In this document: piece after piece, positions 6,150 to 7,731 of the stretch
How the letters are laid out: each line of letters begins with the position of its first letter
How positions within the stretch are numbered: the stretch's first letter is position 1
Source: Candidatus Aerophobota bacterium
GTDB lineage: Bacteria > Aerophobota > Aerophobia > Aerophobales > AE-B3A
Assembly: GCA_030610725.1 (NCBI GenBank)
Contig: JAUWRE010000045.1
Coordinates: forward strand, 1-7,731
DNA: 7,731 bases
Direction of reading: 5' to 3'
The notes under the pieces: generated by a model
Database searches by the model: none
Seen by the model: only the letters and a program-made list of their open reading frames with translations
What the model was told of the DNA's origin: nothing
Program-made: the position numbers and the translations under genes

Positions 6150-6182
6150 TCGTATCTCGTATTTCGTATCTCGTATTTCGTT
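6150..6182. repeat. Heptanucleotide tandem array TCGTATC/TCGTATT, 4 copies plus 5 bases
   Basis: Units alternate strictly: TCGTATC, TCGTATT, TCGTATC, TCGTATT (6150-6177), followed by TCGTT. The alternation suggests duplication of a 14-bp double unit. On the - strand, the secE sense strand, the units read ACGAAAT and ACGAGAT. The array is in the presumed secE leader, just upstream of its ribosome-binding region. Confidence 0.85.
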
Positions 6183-6256
6183 TTTTAAAAGAGACAAGAA
6201 ATACCCTTACTGGTTCTGGATTATTTGTTTTCTCTTCCATCTTTCTTTTGCACAAT

Positions 6257-6281
6257 ACGCCTCACGCACGACGCATCACGG
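6257..6281. repeat. Degenerate heptanucleotide array ACGCNNN, 3 copies plus partial
   Basis: Units ACGCCTC, ACGCACG and ACGCATC (6257-6277) are followed by ACGG. The array is more diverged than the others but keeps the 7-bp period. It lies 6 bases beyond the 3' end of the tRNA-Trp gene. The interval between this array and the one at 6150 (6183-6256) shows no other recognisable element. Confidence 0.6.
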
Positions 6282-6287
6282 AGTTGC

Positions 6288-6364
6288 TGGCAGGTCCGGC
6301 AGGACTTGAACCCGCAACCGCCGGATTTGGAGTCCGGTGCTCTAGCCAGTTGAGCTACGGACCT
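6288..6364 (-). tRNA. trnW: tRNA-Trp (anticodon CCA), 3' CCA encoded
   Basis: A complete 77-nt cloverleaf can be drawn on the - strand. The acceptor AGGTCCG pairs with CGGACCT, followed by discriminator G and an encoded CCA. The D stem is GCTC/GAGC. The anticodon stem CCGGA/TCCGG carries loop CTCCAAA with anticodon CCA. The variable region is 5 nt. The T stem GCGGG/CCTGC has one G-T pair and loop TTCAAGT. tRNA-Trp between rpmG and secE is a common bacterial arrangement. Its first two bases are also the last two bases of the rpmG stop codon. Confidence 0.97.
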
Positions 6365-6503
6365 ATTTCTCTTTATGAAAAATATGTTTACGGCAAAACC
6401 TACAGTATTTTTTAAGTTTCAATGAGGATTTTTTCTTCTCCCTGGAAGTGGTATAATTTCTCCTCTTGCACTCCCCACAGACAAGGGTAATTATTTGTCT
6501 CAT
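6363..6503 (-). CDS. rpmG: 50S ribosomal protein L33 (zinc-binding form)
   Basis: A 46-codon gene between tuf and tRNA-Trp. It begins [19 protein letters not shown] and ends [15 protein letters not shown], clearly L33. Two CxxC pairs (C9/C12 and C34/C37) mark the zinc-binding C+ form. It is a few residues shorter than the usual 49-55, with the deletion in the central loop. The ATG lies 18 bases after the tuf stop and has only a weak ribosome-binding match. The stop TAG (6365-6363) runs into the tRNA, sharing two bases with its 5' end. Releasing the tRNA by RNase P would therefore cut within this stop codon. Confidence 0.95.
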   Translation of the reverse strand: MRQIITLVCGECKRRNYTTSREKKKSSLKLKKYCRFCRKHIFHKEK

Positions 6504-6521
6504 TCTATTTATCTAGCCTTT

Positions 6522-7724
6522 TTATTCAATTATCTTACTAACTACTCCCGCTCCTACTGTATGCCCTCCTTCTCGAATAGCAAACCTTAATCCCTGTTCC
6601 ATGGCAATAGGAGTTATGAGTTTTATGGTTAGCTTAGCATTGTCACCAGGCATAACCATTTCAACCCCTTCAGGAAGATTAACATCACCAGTTACATCTG
6701 TGGTGTGGAGATAAAACTGAGGACGGTAACCTTCAAAGAAAGGTGTGTGTCGTCCCCCTTCTTCTTTGGATAGCACATATACTTCCGCTTCAAACTTTGT
6801 GTGAGGAGTTATACTCCCAGGAGCAGCCAGTACCTGCCCTCTTTGTACTTCACCCTTATCTACACCCCGCAAGAGCACTCCAATGTTATCTCCTGCCTGA
6901 GACTCATCTAATGTTTTTCTGAACATCTCCAGACCAGTAGCTACTGTCTTCCTAACCTCAGCAGACATCCCTACCACTTCTACTTGGTCTCCCACCTTGA
7001 TTTTTCCTCTCTCCACTCTTCCTGTAACCACTGTTCCTCTTCCTGTAATAGTGAAAACGTCCTCTATCTCCAGAAGAAAAGGCTTATCTACATCCCTGGG
7101 AGGCATGGGAATATAATCATCAACTGCTTCCAATAGCTTCAAGATAGGACCACATTTAGGACATTCTGGCTTTCCGCATAGACAATCTAAACATTGAAGA
7201 GCTGAACCAGAAATAACAGGCAGTTCATCCCCCGGAAATTCGTAATTGGACAGAAGCTCCCTTACCTCTAGCTCTACTAATTCCAATAATTCCTTATCTT
7301 CCACCTGGTCCACTTTGTTCAAAAATACCACTATAGCTGGAACATTCACCTGGCGAGCCAAGATAATATGCTCCCTGGTCTGAGGCATAGCTCCATCGGC
7401 AGCAGAGACTACCAAGATAGTCCCATCCATCTGTGCTGCTCCTGTAATCATATTCTTGATATAATCAGCATGTCCCGGACAATCTATGTGAGCATAATGC
7501 CTTTTTTCTGTTTCATATTCTGCGTGAAAGATAGAAATCGTTAAGCCTCTTTCTTTTTCTTCGGGAGCCTTATCAATTTCATCCAGGGTCCTTGCTTCAG
7601 CTAAACCCTTCTTAGCTAAAAGCTGGGTAATAGTCGCTGTAAGAGTAGTTTTTCCGTGATCTACGTGTCCTATTGTACCGATATTAAGATGAGGCTTGGT
7701 TCGTACAAACTTTTCCCGCGCCAT
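6522..7724 (-). CDS. tuf: Elongation factor Tu, with cysteine-rich G-domain insertion
   Basis: GTPase that delivers aminoacyl-tRNA to the ribosome. The full 400 residues are present. G motifs are GHVDHGKT (19-26), DCPGH (81-85), NKVD (136-139) and SGSAL (172-176). Domains 2 and 3 follow from about 210, ending [10 protein letters not shown]. Switch I reads [10 protein letters not shown] (58-67) instead of the near-universal ERGITINT-H; the catalytic-loop threonine (T62) and H67 are kept. After SGSAL there is a cysteine-rich segment with C178, C181, C183, C188 and C191, which could bind zinc. From memory, Dehalococcoides EF-Tu has the same kind of insert and a GLTI switch, so this is probably lineage inheritance rather than damage. 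The window ends 7 bases upstream of the start, so its promoter is not visible. Confidence 0.97.
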   Translation of the reverse strand: MAREKFVRTKPHLNIGTIGHVDHGKTTLTATITQLLAKKGLAEARTLDEIDKAPEEKERGLTISIFHAEYETEKRHYAHIDCPGHADYIKNMITGAAQMDGTILVVSAADGAMPQTREHIILARQVNVPAIVVFLNKVDQVEDKELLELVELEVRELLSNYEFPGDELPVISGSALQCLDCLCGKPECPKCGPILKLLEAVDDYIPMPPRDVDKPFLLEIEDVFTITGRGTVVTGRVERGKIKVGDQVEVVGMSAEVRKTVATGLEMFRKTLDESQAGDNIGVLLRGVDKGEVQRGQVLAAPGSITPHTKFEAEVYVLSKEEGGRHTPFFEGYRPQFYLHTTDVTGDVNLPEGVEMVMPGDNAKLTIKLITPIAMEQGLRFAIREGGHTVGAGVVSKIIE

Positions 7725-7731
7725 CTTCTTT

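Noticed and set aside
3736..6281. Heptamer arrays considered as a CRISPR array
   Set aside because: Units are 7 bp with no spacers, and no cas genes are present.
6363..6521. Gap between tRNA-Trp and tuf first read as non-coding
   Set aside because: Reverse-strand translation gives a complete 46-residue L33 with both CxxC pairs, so it is annotated as rpmG.

Overview
The window is a bacterial chromosomal segment, A+T-leaning by eye, carrying core genes rather than an obvious island. A + strand block (tsaD, then a PHP-domain gene, a C-terminal processing protease and a divergent polysaccharide deacetylase) converges on a - strand translation/export block (tuf, rpmG, tRNA-Trp, secE, nusG, rplK). 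The EF-Tu has a cysteine-rich insertion in its G domain and an unusual switch I. From memory this resembles Dehalococcoides-type (Chloroflexota) EF-Tu, so a Chloroflexota relative or a deep-branching candidate phylum is possible. That placement is tentative.

Layout. 1-48 is the tail of an unidentified upstream gene. 53-1051 is tsaD. 1052-1722 is a 671-bp non-coding region holding, in order, a possible terminator, a cluster of DnaA-box matches, a 111-bp MITE-like element with 24-bp perfect inverted repeats, a tandem 10-mer, a strong sigma70-type promoter and a roughly 225-nt structured leader. 1723-4827 is a tightly overlapping three-gene operon: PHP phosphoesterase, ctpA and deacetylase. 4828-4987 is the convergent gap. 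4988-7724 (- strand) is tuf-rpmG-trnW-secE-nusG-rplK, the usual bacterial order. It stops after rplK, however, where rplA-rplJ-rplL-rpoBC would normally follow. rpmG is only 46 codons long and shares two bases with the tRNA.

How the genes work together. The - strand block supplies elongation factor, ribosomal proteins, the SecYEG subunit and the NusG transcription factor. TsaD makes the t6A tRNA modification. CtpA and the deacetylase are both predicted membrane-anchored envelope proteins and probably act together in wall or periplasm maintenance.

The least expected signal is a set of five short tandem arrays, at 3736-3770, 4831-4854, 4957-4984, 6150-6182 and 6257-6281. Their units differ, but every array has a period of exactly 7 bp. 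In a suitable phase and strand the units share an AC(G/n)(A/C)nnn pattern, such as ACGAACT, ACGAGCA, ACTAGCA, ACGAGAT and ACGCATC. One array forms the ctpA stop / deacetylase start junction, and two flank the point where ribosomal operon synteny is lost.
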